A stretch of DNA of 64,000 bases from positions 2,356,001-2,420,000 of the forward strand of contig NZ_JAGYHC010000001.1 in assembly GCF_019837165.1 (NCBI RefSeq). Reading direction: 5' to 3'. The position numbers were made by a program, and so were the translations under genes. The stretch is from Virgibacillus sp. NKC19-3. GTDB lineage: Bacteria; Bacillota; Bacilli; Bacillales; Amphibacillaceae. The notes under the pieces were generated by a model. The model ran no database searches. It was not told the origin of the DNA and saw only the letters and a list, made by a program, of their open reading frames with translations. Within the stretch, counting starts at the first letter, position 1; each line of letters opens with the position of its first letter. Positions 28,843 through 38,470 of the stretch are shown here, piece after piece.

Positions 28843-29408
28843 TTAAGCGATTCCCCTTTCTGTTCATGTGTTTGATACATGTAAAATAGCCCTGTCAATA
28901 CCTGCTCATTTTCTACAAAACTATTCACGTTAACGATTCTGAAACCTTTATCATCTTTCCCTTCCGTGGTCGCTTTGGCAATGACACGTTCACCTTCTTT
29001 TACCTGCCGCGTAAATTTAAGCTCTGTTTTTGCTGTGAGGGCCAGCTCATCGTTTATGACTGCGACAGCAAGTGAATTGGCCTGTGCAAACAAATGATGA
29101 CCCCGCGCTATTTTATTACGGGAAAATACATGCTCTGATTTAATATCCAAAATGGAAATCGCCCGCTTATCCAATTCCAAATCAATAATTTCACCAATAA
29201 CTTCTTCCATTGGTAATGCTTTAATTTGATTGTTTGCAACGGATTTAATCCGCTCCCGAAGTTCTGGAATGGACAGCTCCATGCGGTCAAGGCGTATCGT
29301 TTGAATACTTACTGCAAACTTTTGAGCAAGTTGCTCATCATTTATAAATGGTGTCTCCGCAATAGTTTCTTTTAAAGCTTGTTGACGTTCTGCTTTTGTT
29401 CTTTTCAT
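28839..29408 (-). CDS. fapR: Transcription factor FapR (lipid biosynthesis repressor)
   Basis: Repressor of fatty-acid and phospholipid genes, released by malonyl-CoA. The N-terminal helix-turn-helix ([20 protein letters not shown]) is followed by a linker and a hot-dog effector domain, with [15 protein letters not shown] near the end. The start is ATG 29408 (189 residues; B. subtilis 188); the reading frame extends upstream without family similarity. First gene of fapR-plsX-fabD-fabG, with its own operator upstream, so it is autoregulated. Confidence 0.97.
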   Translation of the reverse strand: MKRTKAERQQALKETIAETPFINDEQLAQKFAVSIQTIRLDRMELSIPELRERIKSVANNQIKALPMEEVIGEIIDLELDKRAISILDIKSEHVFSRNKIARGHHLFAQANSLAVAVINDELALTAKTELKFTRQVKEGERVIAKATTEGKDDKGFRIVNVNSFVENEQVLTGLFYMYQTHEQKGESLK

Positions 29409-29441
29409 ATATATGGCACCATCCAACAACATAATCTAGCG

Positions 29442-29461
29442 TTTATGACTTGGTACTAATA
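29442..29461 (-). promoter_or_regulatory. FapR operator
   Basis: Minus strand reads TATTAGTACCAAGTCATAAA, close to the known FapR consensus (TTAGTACC-N-AGTC-like inverted repeat). It overlaps the predicted start point of the fapR promoter, the usual arrangement for FapR repression. Confidence 0.8.
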
Positions 29462-29463
29462 GT

Positions 29464-29492
29464 AATATATAATACTGCTATTAATTATGCAA
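29464..29492 (-). promoter_or_regulatory. Sigma-A promoter of fapR operon
   Basis: Minus-strand -35 TTGCAT (29487-29492) and -10 TATATT (29464-29469) with a 17-base spacer, directly upstream of the FapR operator. Confidence 0.8.
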
Positions 29493-29501
29493 GGGGGGCT
29501 T

Positions 29502-31535
29502 TTAATCTAGTTTATCTGTGAAAAAAGAGCTGTTTTCCAAGTACTGATTTAGTTGATAAAATTCCTCATCTTCCTCCAGCAAATTTTTTTCAAGAATTTC
29601 TTGCGCATCATTACGCGCTGTCTCTAGTGCCCTGTAATCATGGATCATATCAGCAACTTTAAAATCCGGAATACCACTTTGTTTTTTCCCAAAAAAGTCC
29701 CCTGGACCCCTTAATTTTAAATCCTGCTCGGATAACTCAAACCCATTGGTTGTTTCTGTCATGACACGCATTCTTTCTTTTCCTATCTCGCCTTTTGGAT
29801 CAGCGATTAAAATACAATAGCTTTGCTTATCTCCTCTGCCAACTCTTCCTCTTAACTGATGAAGCTGTGACAAGCCGAATCGCTCGGCATCATAAATGAC
29901 CATAATCGTTGCATTTGGAACATCGACGCCGACCTCCACAACAGTTGTAGAAACAAGTATCTGAATGTCATTTTCTGCAAATTGCTTCATGACACCCTCT
30001 TTTTCTTCTGTAGAAAGCCTGCCATGCATTAGACCAATTTTTACATCATCTGGGTAAAAATCCAACAATTGGTTATAAAGGTCAACCGCATCTTGAATAT
30101 CCAATTTATCGGACTCCTCGATCAGTGGGCAAATGACATACGCCTGCTCACCAAAAGAAATCTGTTTTTCAATGAAACCCAGTACTCTTTCAAATGTATT
30201 TTCCTTTGTCCAATAGGTTTCTATTTCTTTTCTGCCTTGTGGCATTTCATCAATTGCCGAAACATCCATATCTCCAAAGGCTGTAATCGCTAGTGTACGA
30301 GGAATCGGTGTTGCCGTCATGAATAAAACATCAGGATAAAGCCCTTTATCTCGTAAAGCTCGCCTTTGATTGACACCAAAACGGTGTTGCTCGTCCACGA
30401 TAACAAATCCTAAATCATCAAAAATAACATCATCTTGTATAAGAGCATGGGTTCCAATGACAATATTAACTTGATGATTTTCAATAGCAGCTACTATTTC
30501 TTTTCTTTTTTTCCCTTTTACCGCACCTGTTAATAGAACGATCGTTGCTTTTTCTCCAAATAAGTTCGTTAATGAGTGATAGTGCTGTTCTGCAAGGATT
30601 TCCGTTGGAACCATTAATGCCCCTTGCTTTCCTGCAGTAATCGATGCGTATAGACATATTGCAGCTACAGCAGTCTTTCCTGACCCTACATCGCCTTGTA
30701 GAAGCCTGTTCATCCTGTATGGAGATTTCATGTCAGCTAAAATCTGGTTCAACGATGTTTGTTGTGCTTTTGTCAACTCAAATGGGAACAAATTCATAAA
30801 ACCCTGTATTCTAACAGCATCATAGTGCTGTGCATTACCCTGAGTAGCTTCTCGTTTTAATTTCCTTAGAAGCTGCATTTTAAGTTGAAACAATAGAAAT
30901 TCCTCATAGATAAATCGTCGTCTCGCATGTTTAAGTGCTATTCTATTTGTGGGAAAATGCATGGTTCTTAAAGCTTGTTTTCGATCAGGTAACTTATATG
31001 CATCCAGAAAACGCTCCGGCAGAAGCTCTGTCGTTTCATGTACATAATCCCTTAAAGCTTGCTGGATCGTTTTCTTTAATTTAGCACTCGATATTTCCCC
31101 TTTTATTGAGTACATCGGTTGAATGGTTGCCCGATCTCCCGCAGCACCTTTTTTATAATGGCTAACCGTAATTTGCAGACGATGCGCATCCCATTTCCCT
31201 GTTAATGTTACAGTGTCTCCCGGATTTATTTGCTTTTTGGCAAAGGCCCGATTAAACATCACCGCTTTTATAGCTACTTGTTCCACTTCTATAGTAAATG
31301 TAAGTCTGGACTTCTTTTTTCCATAAAAAGCGAGGGAGGGTTCATGAACAACCCTACCCTCAATGGTAACTTTATCCTCATGAATTAACTCAGCAAGCGG
31401 TTTAACTTCAAACACATCATATCGATAAGGAAAATAATGTAATAGATCTTCTATTGTATAGATATGTAACGCTGCTAAATCTGCAGCAAACTTTTCCCCT
31501 ATGCCATTCATTTGTGTTACGGAGTCACGCAGCAT
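29502..31535 (-). CDS. recG: ATP-dependent DNA helicase RecG
   Basis: Branch-migration helicase that remodels stalled forks and Holliday junctions. N-terminal wedge (OB-fold) domain, Walker A GDVGSGKT at about 281-288, DEQHRFGVNQR (DEQH box), TATPIPRTLA and the helicase C motif SQLHQLRGRVGRG are visible. Length 677 is standard. It starts 16 bp after sdaAA and ends just upstream of the fapR promoter. Confidence 0.98.
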   Translation of the reverse strand: MLRDSVTQMNGIGEKFAADLAALHIYTIEDLLHYFPYRYDVFEVKPLAELIHEDKVTIEGRVVHEPSLAFYGKKKSRLTFTIEVEQVAIKAVMFNRAFAKKQINPGDTVTLTGKWDAHRLQITVSHYKKGAAGDRATIQPMYSIKGEISSAKLKKTIQQALRDYVHETTELLPERFLDAYKLPDRKQALRTMHFPTNRIALKHARRRFIYEEFLLFQLKMQLLRKLKREATQGNAQHYDAVRIQGFMNLFPFELTKAQQTSLNQILADMKSPYRMNRLLQGDVGSGKTAVAAICLYASITAGKQGALMVPTEILAEQHYHSLTNLFGEKATIVLLTGAVKGKKRKEIVAAIENHQVNIVIGTHALIQDDVIFDDLGFVIVDEQHRFGVNQRRALRDKGLYPDVLFMTATPIPRTLAITAFGDMDVSAIDEMPQGRKEIETYWTKENTFERVLGFIEKQISFGEQAYVICPLIEESDKLDIQDAVDLYNQLLDFYPDDVKIGLMHGRLSTEEKEGVMKQFAENDIQILVSTTVVEVGVDVPNATIMVIYDAERFGLSQLHQLRGRVGRGDKQSYCILIADPKGEIGKERMRVMTETTNGFELSEQDLKLRGPGDFFGKKQSGIPDFKVADMIHDYRALETARNDAQEILEKNLLEEDEEFYQLNQYLENSSFFTDKLD

Positions 31536-31550
31536 GATTTATCACTCTTT

Positions 31551-32426
31551 CTATATAGACATTCCAAACAATTTTTCTTTTAACAAACGACCTGTCGGTG
31601 TGTCTGCCAGCCCACCTTCGCCGGTTTCACGTAAGCTGGATGGCATTTGTTTACCAATGCGATACATGGCTCCAATTACTTCATCACAAGGAATTCTGCT
31701 TGTCACCCCTGCCAGCGCCATATCTGCAGATACAATCGCAAGAGATGAACCTGCCGCATTTCTTTTTACACATGGAACTTCCACTAACCCTGCTACAGGA
31801 TCACATACAAGTCCAAGCATATTCTTCAGTGTAATGGCAAATGCATCAGCTGATTGCTGCGCAGTTCCACCTGCCATTTCAACAATTGCAGCAGACGCCA
31901 TCGCCCCAGCGGATCCTACCTCCGCTTGACAGCCTCCTGCTGCACCGGAAATAAATGAATTATTAGCAACAACAAAGCCAAACGCCCCTGATGTAAATAA
32001 ATATCGGACCATTTGTTCACGTGTTGGATGTAATTGATTTTTCACAGCAAAAAGTGTACCTGGGACGCAGCCTGCACTTCCTGCAGTAGGCGTAGCACAA
32101 ATTGTACCCATCGCTGCATTTACTTCGTTTGTACCCATTGCTTTACTAACGGCATCCATTAACAAATTGCCGGAAAGTGGCGTCTTATCACGCATATAGT
32201 TCTGAATTAAGACTGCATCCCCACCAGTTAATCCAGTAACGGACTCAACACCTTGAAGTCCGTCCTCAATTGCTTTCTCCATCACGTCCAAATTCTTTTC
32301 CATATTCGCGAAAACTTCCGCACGAGACAGATTTTTTTGATCCATTTCTTGAAGTATCATAACCTCAGATAGTAATATGCCCTTCGTATCAGCTATTTCT
32401 ACCAATTCTGCTACACTACGAAACAT
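31551..32426 (-). CDS. sdaAA: L-serine dehydratase alpha subunit
   Basis: Catalytic iron-sulfur subunit of the two-chain serine deaminase, which converts L-serine to pyruvate and ammonia. Cys residues in ICATPTAGSAGCVPGTL and GGCQAEVGSAGAMAS fit the 4Fe-4S cluster site. The start is ATG 32426 (291 residues): AGAGGAG lies 7 bases before it; a longer frame from 32444 would cover this site. It follows sdaAB and precedes recG. Confidence 0.97.
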   Translation of the reverse strand: MFRSVAELVEIADTKGILLSEVMILQEMDQKNLSRAEVFANMEKNLDVMEKAIEDGLQGVESVTGLTGGDAVLIQNYMRDKTPLSGNLLMDAVSKAMGTNEVNAAMGTICATPTAGSAGCVPGTLFAVKNQLHPTREQMVRYLFTSGAFGFVVANNSFISGAAGGCQAEVGSAGAMASAAIVEMAGGTAQQSADAFAITLKNMLGLVCDPVAGLVEVPCVKRNAAGSSLAIVSADMALAGVTSRIPCDEVIGAMYRIGKQMPSSLRETGEGGLADTPTGRLLKEKLFGMSI

Positions 32427-32474
32427 AGGAAAACTCCTCTCCATAACCGATTGTTAGGCAAATTTGAGGGCGAT

Positions 32475-33137
32475 TCAGCTAACAATTTTTGATATTTGTA
32501 TAATATGATCGGCATTCTCTAATTCTTGTAAAATATGATCCTCCACATTTTGGTCTACTTCAATAACCATTAACGCCTCTTTTCCAACGTCTTTTCGATT
32601 AACCTCCATATGACCAATATTAATTTCATATTTTGCAAGAATTTTTGTAACTGATGCAATCGCACCAAAACGGTCATTATGCATAATCAAAATGGCAGGA
32701 TGATTTCCGGATAAACGTAATTCAAATCCATTTAATTCGGTGATTTCGACCTTTCCACCACCAATGGAAATTCCCATTAACTCCATTTCTTTCGTATCAT
32801 TTCCAATAATAATTCTTGCTGTGTTCGGGTGATTTGCCTTCGCGCTATCTTCGATAAATTCAATTTTTATATTTCTCGATTTTGCTATGTCTACTGCCTG
32901 ACTCATACGAGGATCATCTGTTTCAAGACCAAGTAACCCTCCTACCAAAGCAAAATCAGTTCCATGTCCTTTATACGTTTTCGCAAATGATTCATATAAA
33001 TGAATTTTTGCCCATTTTGGTTCTTCCCCAAATAAATTACGCGCAGCCTTTCCTATCCTGGCTGCACCTGCTGTATGTGAACTTGACGGTCCAATCATTA
33101 CTGGACCAATGATATCAAATACGGAATTAAACTTCAT
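32475..33137 (-). CDS. sdaAB: L-serine dehydratase beta subunit
   Basis: Regulatory subunit of serine deaminase. It carries GPSSSHTAGAARIG, the substrate-site signature, and a C-terminal ACT domain (about 148-220) containing GAIASVTKILAKYEINIGHME. Length 220 is typical. Its promoter would lie in 33138-33200, where -10 TATAAT (33173-33178) is visible but no good -35. In B. subtilis fakA comes directly before it; here a 5.4 kb insertion separates them. Confidence 0.97.
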   Translation of the reverse strand: MKFNSVFDIIGPVMIGPSSSHTAGAARIGKAARNLFGEEPKWAKIHLYESFAKTYKGHGTDFALVGGLLGLETDDPRMSQAVDIAKSRNIKIEFIEDSAKANHPNTARIIIGNDTKEMELMGISIGGGKVEITELNGFELRLSGNHPAILIMHNDRFGAIASVTKILAKYEINIGHMEVNRKDVGKEALMVIEVDQNVEDHILQELENADHIIQISKIVS

Positions 33138-33239
33138 TTTGATATACCCACCCTTTTGTCAGCTTATTGTAGATTATAACAAAAAAAACGATGACAATCA
33201 TTATTTTGATTACACATCGCAATTCAAATTGAATTTGTA

Positions 33240-33330
33240 CGCCTTATCATCTTTGAACAAGTCGTCAGGCGAAGATAGAAGTAAAGTCGCACTTATACCT
33301 GTGCCGAAAAAAACCGCTTTCTGTGAGATT
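33240..33330 (-). repeat. Dispersed non-coding repeat, copy C
   Basis: The plus strand here reads GTCAGGCG, AAGATAGAAGTAAAGTCGCA and CTT. Copy A at 52.6 kb reads GGCGTAGGCAGAAGGAAAGTCTCAACTT in the matching place, differing at a handful of positions over 28 bases. The rest of the 33138-33488 gap has no gene; its left part holds the sdaAB upstream region. Confidence 0.45.
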
Positions 33331-33488
33331 TCACACTGCGCAACTCTCATAGGACGAGGGAGGATAGGGCTGCATGACATCGCATGAAGAAAATGGCTTT
33401 GTATTTTCGAGGAATCACTGTGTCCTTTCTCTGCTAGCTAACTTTCGATAGCATATTTATTTCTACCATAGATTCTGATGTTGACCCT

Positions 33489-34685
33489 TCATTTAAAATA
33501 TTTCCTTTCATTTCCTGCAACTTTAGTTCCCATCAGACCGGGGCGATTTAACCTAAAGATGGAAATATCATGATCTGTTCGACCTGAAATGGTTAATTGA
33601 GATAAAATTTCTCCTACAACACTCGCAAATTTGAATCCATGCCCCGAAAATCCGGCAGCAATAGAAATATGAGCGTGTACCGGGTGCTTATCAATGATAA
33701 AGTGACCGTCTGGAGTTCTTGTATATTTACAAATCACGCCTTTCTTTAACGCTCCGGATGCTTTAGGCATAAATTTATCCAAGAACTCACGTATATGACC
33801 TTCATCGTTTTCATTTGATCCAAATTCACCATTCATTGTATCCGGATCTATGGCATCAACATATTCATGCCTTCCTACTTTTACCCCGCAACCACCAAAG
33901 CTTGGGAAGCCATAATATATTGCTCTGTTTTCACCATTTGGAATTTCAACCATGAAAGTAGGAAAGGCGTTTGCATTAAATAATGACTCATTTGCTTCAA
34001 ACCAGGCCACAGGTTGACGTGAAGGAACGAGAGGTAGGTCAAGACCAACTTTAGCTGCTATTTTCCCACTCCAAGATCCAGCACTAATCACCAATTTATC
34101 AGCTGTAAATATGCTTTTTTCTGTCATTACCTTCACAGAATCATCATATGCTTCAATGTCTCTAACCGGGTCATTAATTGAAAATTCAGCGCCATGGTGT
34201 TCCGCTAAATCTCGATAAGCCTGAATACAATTTTCGCTAAACAAGAATCCCGAGTTTGGTTCATAAAAGGCATCATAGTTATCGGGTATTTGTAAACCCG
34301 GAAAACGTTCTTTCAACGCAGCGCCGGTAAAGCGTTCAACGTCCAGATTATACGCTTTCCCACTGGCAATTCCTTCATCAATAAAAGGAGCATCTCCTTT
34401 TTCACCAAATCCCATGGCGCCAGCTTGCATAAATATTTTATGATGTGTCTTTTTTTCTAAATCATTCCATAATACTTGAGACCGAAGTGCAAGCGGAACA
34501 TATTCTCTTCCTTCTCCATATGCATGACGAATAATTCGAGTGTCACCATAGTGACTGCCTTGGTCATGTGGAGGATCAAAAGCATCCACCAGTAATACTT
34601 TGACGCCTTGTCTCGCTAAATAATATCCAGCAGCCATTCCCATCGAACCAGCTCCAACTACAATCACGTCATAATGATTTGTCAT
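33489..34685 (-). CDS. solA: Monomeric sarcosine oxidase / N-methyl-L-tryptophan oxidase family
   Basis: FAD enzyme that oxidises N-methyl amino acids such as sarcosine, giving formaldehyde and hydrogen peroxide. The N-terminal FAD fold has VIVVGAGSMGMAAGYYLA, and Cys319 (VICKYTRTPDGHFIID) corresponds to the Cys that binds flavin covalently in Bacillus MSOX. GFSGHGFKFASVVGEIL is also family-typical. Length 398. Substrate cannot be told from sequence alone. It is divergent from the LysR gene at 34902, which probably regulates it. Confidence 0.9.
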   Translation of the reverse strand: MTNHYDVIVVGAGSMGMAAGYYLARQGVKVLLVDAFDPPHDQGSHYGDTRIIRHAYGEGREYVPLALRSQVLWNDLEKKTHHKIFMQAGAMGFGEKGDAPFIDEGIASGKAYNLDVERFTGAALKERFPGLQIPDNYDAFYEPNSGFLFSENCIQAYRDLAEHHGAEFSINDPVRDIEAYDDSVKVMTEKSIFTADKLVISAGSWSGKIAAKVGLDLPLVPSRQPVAWFEANESLFNANAFPTFMVEIPNGENRAIYYGFPSFGGCGVKVGRHEYVDAIDPDTMNGEFGSNENDEGHIREFLDKFMPKASGALKKGVICKYTRTPDGHFIIDKHPVHAHISIAAGFSGHGFKFASVVGEILSQLTISGRTDHDISIFRLNRPGLMGTKVAGNERKYFK

Positions 34686-34707
34686 CTAAATTCCTCCTTG
34701 TTATTTA

Positions 34708-34737
34708 CTTATACAATTTGGTTCAGCGAGGTTTCAA
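34708..34737 (-). promoter_or_regulatory. Possible promoter of solA
   Basis: Minus-strand -35 TTGAAA (34732-34737) and -10 TATAAG (34708-34713), 18-base spacer, 23 bp before the solA start. Confidence 0.5.
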
Positions 34738-34790
34738 CATAATATTCAATATCCAACATACTATTTCAATAATAAAAATTTGTTTAATAT

Positions 34791-34819
34791 TTGAATTTAT
34801 TATAAAATGAAATTATATT
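34791..34819 (+). promoter_or_regulatory. Possible promoter of LysR gene
   Basis: Plus-strand -35 TTGAAT (34791-34796) and -10 TATATT (34814-34819), 17-base spacer. A second TATAAT nearby is an alternative -10. The 216-bp divergent region is where a LysR regulator would bind. Confidence 0.45.
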
Positions 34820-34901
34820 CTTGTATAATGATTAGAAACGATGGCTTCCATCATTATTACTGAATAGCAGAAACTGACTTCATTCTTAGGGAGGATCGTA
34901 A

Positions 34902-35807
34902 ATGGAATTTAAAGACCTGCTTATTTTTCAAAGCGTTGCACAAAATGGTAGCATTAGTAAAGCAGCAAATGAATTAAGCTATGTTCAATCCCATATAACA
35001 GCTAGAATAAAGTCATTAGAATCAAATTTACAAACGGAATTATTTCATCGCCATAGCCGTGGAACAACATTGAATTCAGAAGGGAAAAAACTTTTATCCT
35101 ACGCCGAGAAAATTTTATTCCTGGTAGACAAAACGAACAAGGCGTTCCATGATTCTGATAATCCTTCTGGCTCTTTAGAGATCGGAACAGTTGAAACCGT
35201 TATGAAACTCCCAACAATTTTATCCAACTATCACAAAAAATACCCCAACGTAGATTTATCACTAAAAACTGGTGTGACAAAGGACCTTATCAATCAAGTT
35301 TTAAAATGTAAACTAGACGGTGCTTTTGTAACAGGATTTGGTACACACCCAGACCTAGAACAAGTTGACGTTTTTCAAGAAAAATTGGTCTTAATATCCG
35401 ATAATAAAGGCAGCCATTCTAACAACATTAAAAACATGCCTCTCCTCGTTTTTAATTCGGGTTGCAGTTATCGTGAACGTTTAGAAACTTGGCTTCGTGA
35501 TGAAGGAATATTTCATGCAAAAGTGATGGAATTCGGCACATTAGAAACTATTTTGGGAAGCGTTGTTTCTGGGCTCGGCATCAGCCTAGTCCCCCATTCC
35601 GTAGTAAATCACCTAGAATTAGCAGGACTTATACATTGTCACTCCATTCCTAATCGATATAGTAATATTACAACCGTGTTTATTAGACGAGCAGATGCCT
35701 ATCTAACAAATACGATGGAGAAATTCGTTGAGACGATTAACGATTTCAGCAGTATAGATCATCCGTCCTTATATAGTGTTACAAACGATGGGCCAGTCCC
35801 TTTATAG
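34902..35807 (+). CDS. LysR-family transcriptional regulator
   Basis: A 301-residue LysR-type regulator. The N-terminal winged HTH (about 1-60) reads MEFKDLLIFQSVAQNGSISK with ELSYVQSHITARIKSLE, and the substrate-binding domain runs from about 90 to 295 with FGTLETILGSVVSGLGISLV near the end. AGGGAGG precedes the ATG. It is divergent from solA and upstream of the HbpS-like and purine permease genes, so it may control any of these; the effector is unknown. Confidence 0.9.
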   Translation: MEFKDLLIFQSVAQNGSISKAANELSYVQSHITARIKSLESNLQTELFHRHSRGTTLNSEGKKLLSYAEKILFLVDKTNKAFHDSDNPSGSLEIGTVETVMKLPTILSNYHKKYPNVDLSLKTGVTKDLINQVLKCKLDGAFVTGFGTHPDLEQVDVFQEKLVLISDNKGSHSNNIKNMPLLVFNSGCSYRERLETWLRDEGIFHAKVMEFGTLETILGSVVSGLGISLVPHSVVNHLELAGLIHCHSIPNRYSNITTVFIRRADAYLTNTMEKFVETINDFSSIDHPSLYSVTNDGPVPL

Positions 35808-36086
35808 GAAAAACGAAATGGTTATCATTTTTACTAATAACAAATATCAATATTAGTCATTTTACCTGATGGCAGATACCGCTTATGATGGTGGTAAGAA
35901 ATAACATCCTATAGTGTTTAATTAATACGGATGAAAGGGGGAAATGATCCATTAGACCAAATTTCTTCTGATTATGAAAAGCGTAATGACGGAGTAGTAA
36001 AAAATTCGTCATTATCCTTGGGAAACGCTGGCGTAATTTTTAAAAGTTAACACTGTAATCTATTTAAAATAAAGGGAGGATTCATT

Positions 36087-36517
36087 ATGAGTAAAATCAA
36101 TTTAGTAATTGCAAAACAATTAATTGAAAGCGCTGAAAAAGAGGCCGATAATATTGGTGTTTCCATGGTTATTTCCGTTTTAGACGAAGGGGTAATCTCA
36201 TTGCCACACATCGTATGGATGATGCTTGGCTTGCAAGCATCGATATTGCCCAAAATAAAGCTTGGACTTCTGTTGCATTAAAAATGCCAACTTCTAATCT
36301 AGCTGAAGCAACGGTTCCTCACGCTGAACTATACGGAATAAATACCACAAATAACGGAAGACTTGTTGTCTTTGGCGGCGGTTTCCCACTAATAAAAGAT
36401 GATAAGGTTATAGGCGCCGTAGGAGTTAGTGGGAGCTCTGTCGAACATGATGTTCAAGTAGCACAGGCAGCAGTAAACGCATTTGACAATTTAAATGTAA
36501 GTGTTGGGAACAACTAG
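36087..36517 (+). pseudogene. HbpS/GlcG-like (DUF336) protein, frameshifted
   Basis: The first part MSKINLVIAKQLIESAEKEA and VSMVISVLDEG read in one frame and the rest, starting HRMDDAWLASIDIAQNKAW, in another. Adding one G to the GGGG run at 36189-36192 restores D-E-G-G-N-L-I-A-T-H-R-M-D-D. The joined protein of about 143 residues matches the heme-binding HbpS/GlcG family (PF03928), with GGGFPLIKDDKVIGAVGVSG. A good AAAGGGAGGA ribosome site precedes the ATG. It is either a recent loss of function or a base missed in a homopolymer. Confidence 0.8.
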
Positions 36518-36580
36518 CAAGAGCTCTCAAGTCCAAAGGAAAGTAAAGCGTTTCCCTAGCGAGCCTTAAATCCATCAACT

Positions 36581-36620
36581 AGGCCAGAGAAAGGTATTGT
36601 ATCATATCTTTCTTTGGCCT
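36581..36620 (+). terminator. Terminator after HbpS-like gene
   Basis: AGGCCAGAGAAAGG pairs with TCTTTCTTTGGCCT (14 positions with wobbles) around a 12-base loop, followed by TGTTT on the plus strand. Confidence 0.65.
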
Positions 36621-36679
36621 TGTTTAATGATAAAAATGTCTAAAACGTTGCATGAACGAATGATTATTCAGAAACAGCC

Positions 36680-36850
36680 TATCCACCAATGCCAAACTAT
36701 AGAAGCACATGAAAGCACCAATGATAAAGAAGACTTAGTGAGTGACCAGCCGTCAGGCGCAGACAGAGCCATAGTCACGCCACTTGAGTTAACCCACTCC
36801 GCATCAACCTCTTGTGTTGGACAGTACTTTATATCAATGTAACCCCAATA
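36680..36850 (-). repeat. Dispersed non-coding repeat, copy B
   Basis: Contains GATAAAGAAGACTTA (36723-36737), identical to 15 bases in copy A (52614-52628), followed in both by TGA and then a GCC..CAGGCG block with AGACAGAG-like sequence. GC is higher than in the flanks. No open frame with a ribosome site was found in it. It fills most of the 440-bp gap between the HbpS-like gene and the permease. Confidence 0.5.
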
Positions 36851-36864
36851 TTTCATTCGCTTGA

Positions 36865-36893
36865 TTGTCAATGAAAAGAAAAACCGTTATAAT
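36865..36893 (+). promoter_or_regulatory. Sigma-A promoter of purine permease
   Basis: Plus-strand -35 TTGTCA (36865-36870), 17-base spacer, consensus -10 TATAAT (36888-36893). The leader of about 60 nt is too short for a purine riboswitch and none is seen. Confidence 0.8.
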
Positions 36894-36957
36894 ACTTATT
36901 TGTGGATTATTTTTATAATCGGGCGGGAGAGGGACAATTTAATGATGAGGAAAATAT

Positions 36958-38249
36958 ATGCCTTATAACAAGCAGGAATCAAAATTGCAACCAGAGGCGA
37001 ATTTCCGCACCGAATGTATTGCAGGATTAACCGGTTATCTTACAACAGTATACATTGTAATTGTTAATGGATCGATACTTAGTGAAACCGGAATTTCTTT
37101 AGAAAGTGGAATGATAGCCACTATCTTTGTTAGTTTTATTGGAACGCTATTAATGGGGTTATTTACCAAATTACCATTAATTCTCATTCCTGGCATGGGA
37201 ATTAACGCTCTCTTCGCCTATTCCATTGTAGAAGGAACGGGGCTCACCTTTCAGGAAGGTTTGGCAGCCGTGTTGCTAGCTGCTAGTATCTTTTTTGTGA
37301 CAGCTTTTACGAAACTAGGATTTTTATTAAAAGAAGCTATTCCAGAATCGTTAAAGCATGGTATTACAGCAGGTTTAGGTTTATATCTTATTCTAATCGG
37401 ACTAGAAAAAAGTGGTCTTGTCGTAGACGGAGATAATAGTGTCATTGCAATTGGAGATTTCACATCGCCAACAGTAATTGTTAGTTTATTAACATTATTC
37501 CTGGCAATATTTTTATTTATTAAAAATATTCCTGCTAACTTTTTGATTACAATGATTTGTGGTACTATCCTTGCTTCTTTCTTCGGTATTATTGATACTT
37601 CAGGGGAAAGCGGAAGTGCTATAGCATTCAATCAGCTGCAATTATTCTTTATCCCTTCGTTTTCAGCAGTTGGGAGCTGGCGTTTTGGTTGGCAGTATTT
37701 CCACTTGCCATGGTACTCATTTTCGAGAATATGGGATTACTTCATGGACAACTTGATATGCTGAATCGAAATGAAAGCTACAGCAAGGCTTATCGAGTAA
37801 CAGCCTTTTCAACATTGACCTGCGCCTTCTTTGGCACATCACCTACTGTTTCATCGGCTGAAAATGCTGCGGTAATCGCAGCAGGTGGTAAAACGGGGAG
37901 AACAGCAATCATAGCAAGCCTATTGTTCCTAGGAACCTTGTTTGTCATTCCGTGGATAAGCCTAATTCCGAATACTGCCATTAGCCCTATTTTAATCATT
38001 GTTGGGATGATCATGGTCCAAAATATTCGCCAGATTCCCTTAGATAATTTAGCTGAAGCTATGCCAGCACTTCTAATCATTGTTATGATTCCATTCACAT
38101 ACAGTATTGCTGACGGGATGGCATTCGGATTTATTGCATATCCAATCGTAAAAATAGCAATGGGAAAACAAAAAGAATTAACTTCGGCTTTACTAGTTAT
38201 TTCATTCCTATTCCTATTAGATTTCATTATGAAAGGTGTCGGAATATAA
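36958..38249 (+). pseudogene. AzgA-type (NCS2/PbuG-like) purine permease, frameshifted
   Basis: Membrane transporter for hypoxanthine/guanine or adenine. The first part (from MPYNKQESKL, with ECIAGLTGYLTTVYIVIVNG and LILIPGMGINALFAYSIV) runs to about 37676; the rest (FPLAMVLIFENMGLLHGQ, FFGTSPTVSSAENAA) reads in the next frame. One missing base near 37676-37678 (AGCTGGCG where AGCCTGGCG would keep frame) explains the break. The joined product of about 430 residues is full length, so the gene is a single-base loss from intact. About a dozen hydrophobic segments fit the family. Confidence 0.8.
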
Positions 38250-38299
38250 AAAGAAGATTGGACAAAATAAACGCGTGTAACTAAAAAACGAACATTGCA

Positions 38300-38470
38300 C
38301 AAGTTAGCGTAGGAAATATACAAAAAACCCAGCGCGAGAAAAGGCATAGGTGAGGCACCTAAAGACGCGTGTAGCAATGATTTTGCGAGGAGTACTACTT
38401 CGCAATATTATTTGCAACACGACGAGCACAAGGGGGCTCACCAGCCACCCTAAGGTGCGCGACGTATATT
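38300..38470. repeat. GC-rich structured intergenic element
   Basis: Between the permease and fakA, with higher GC than the flanks. It holds two perfect small hairpins, TAGGTGaggCACCTA (38347-38361) and TTGCGA ... TCGCAA (38383-38388 with 38400-38405), and near-repeats ATACGTCGC / ATACATCGC toward fakA (minus strand). No open frame. It resembles a mobile repeat or RNA element, but I know of no named family for it. Confidence 0.4.

Noticed and set aside
35931-36050. 39-codon open frame upstream of the HbpS-like gene
   Set aside because: No ribosome site and no recognised family; may be a gene remnant, but not supported.
36597-36842. Open frame of about 81 codons on the plus strand after the HbpS-like gene
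   Set aside because: Overlaps a terminator and repeat copy B, lacks a ribosome site.
36840-36957. Purine riboswitch ahead of the permease
   Set aside because: The leader is only about 60 nt and lacks the conserved purine-aptamer loops; only a promoter is seen.
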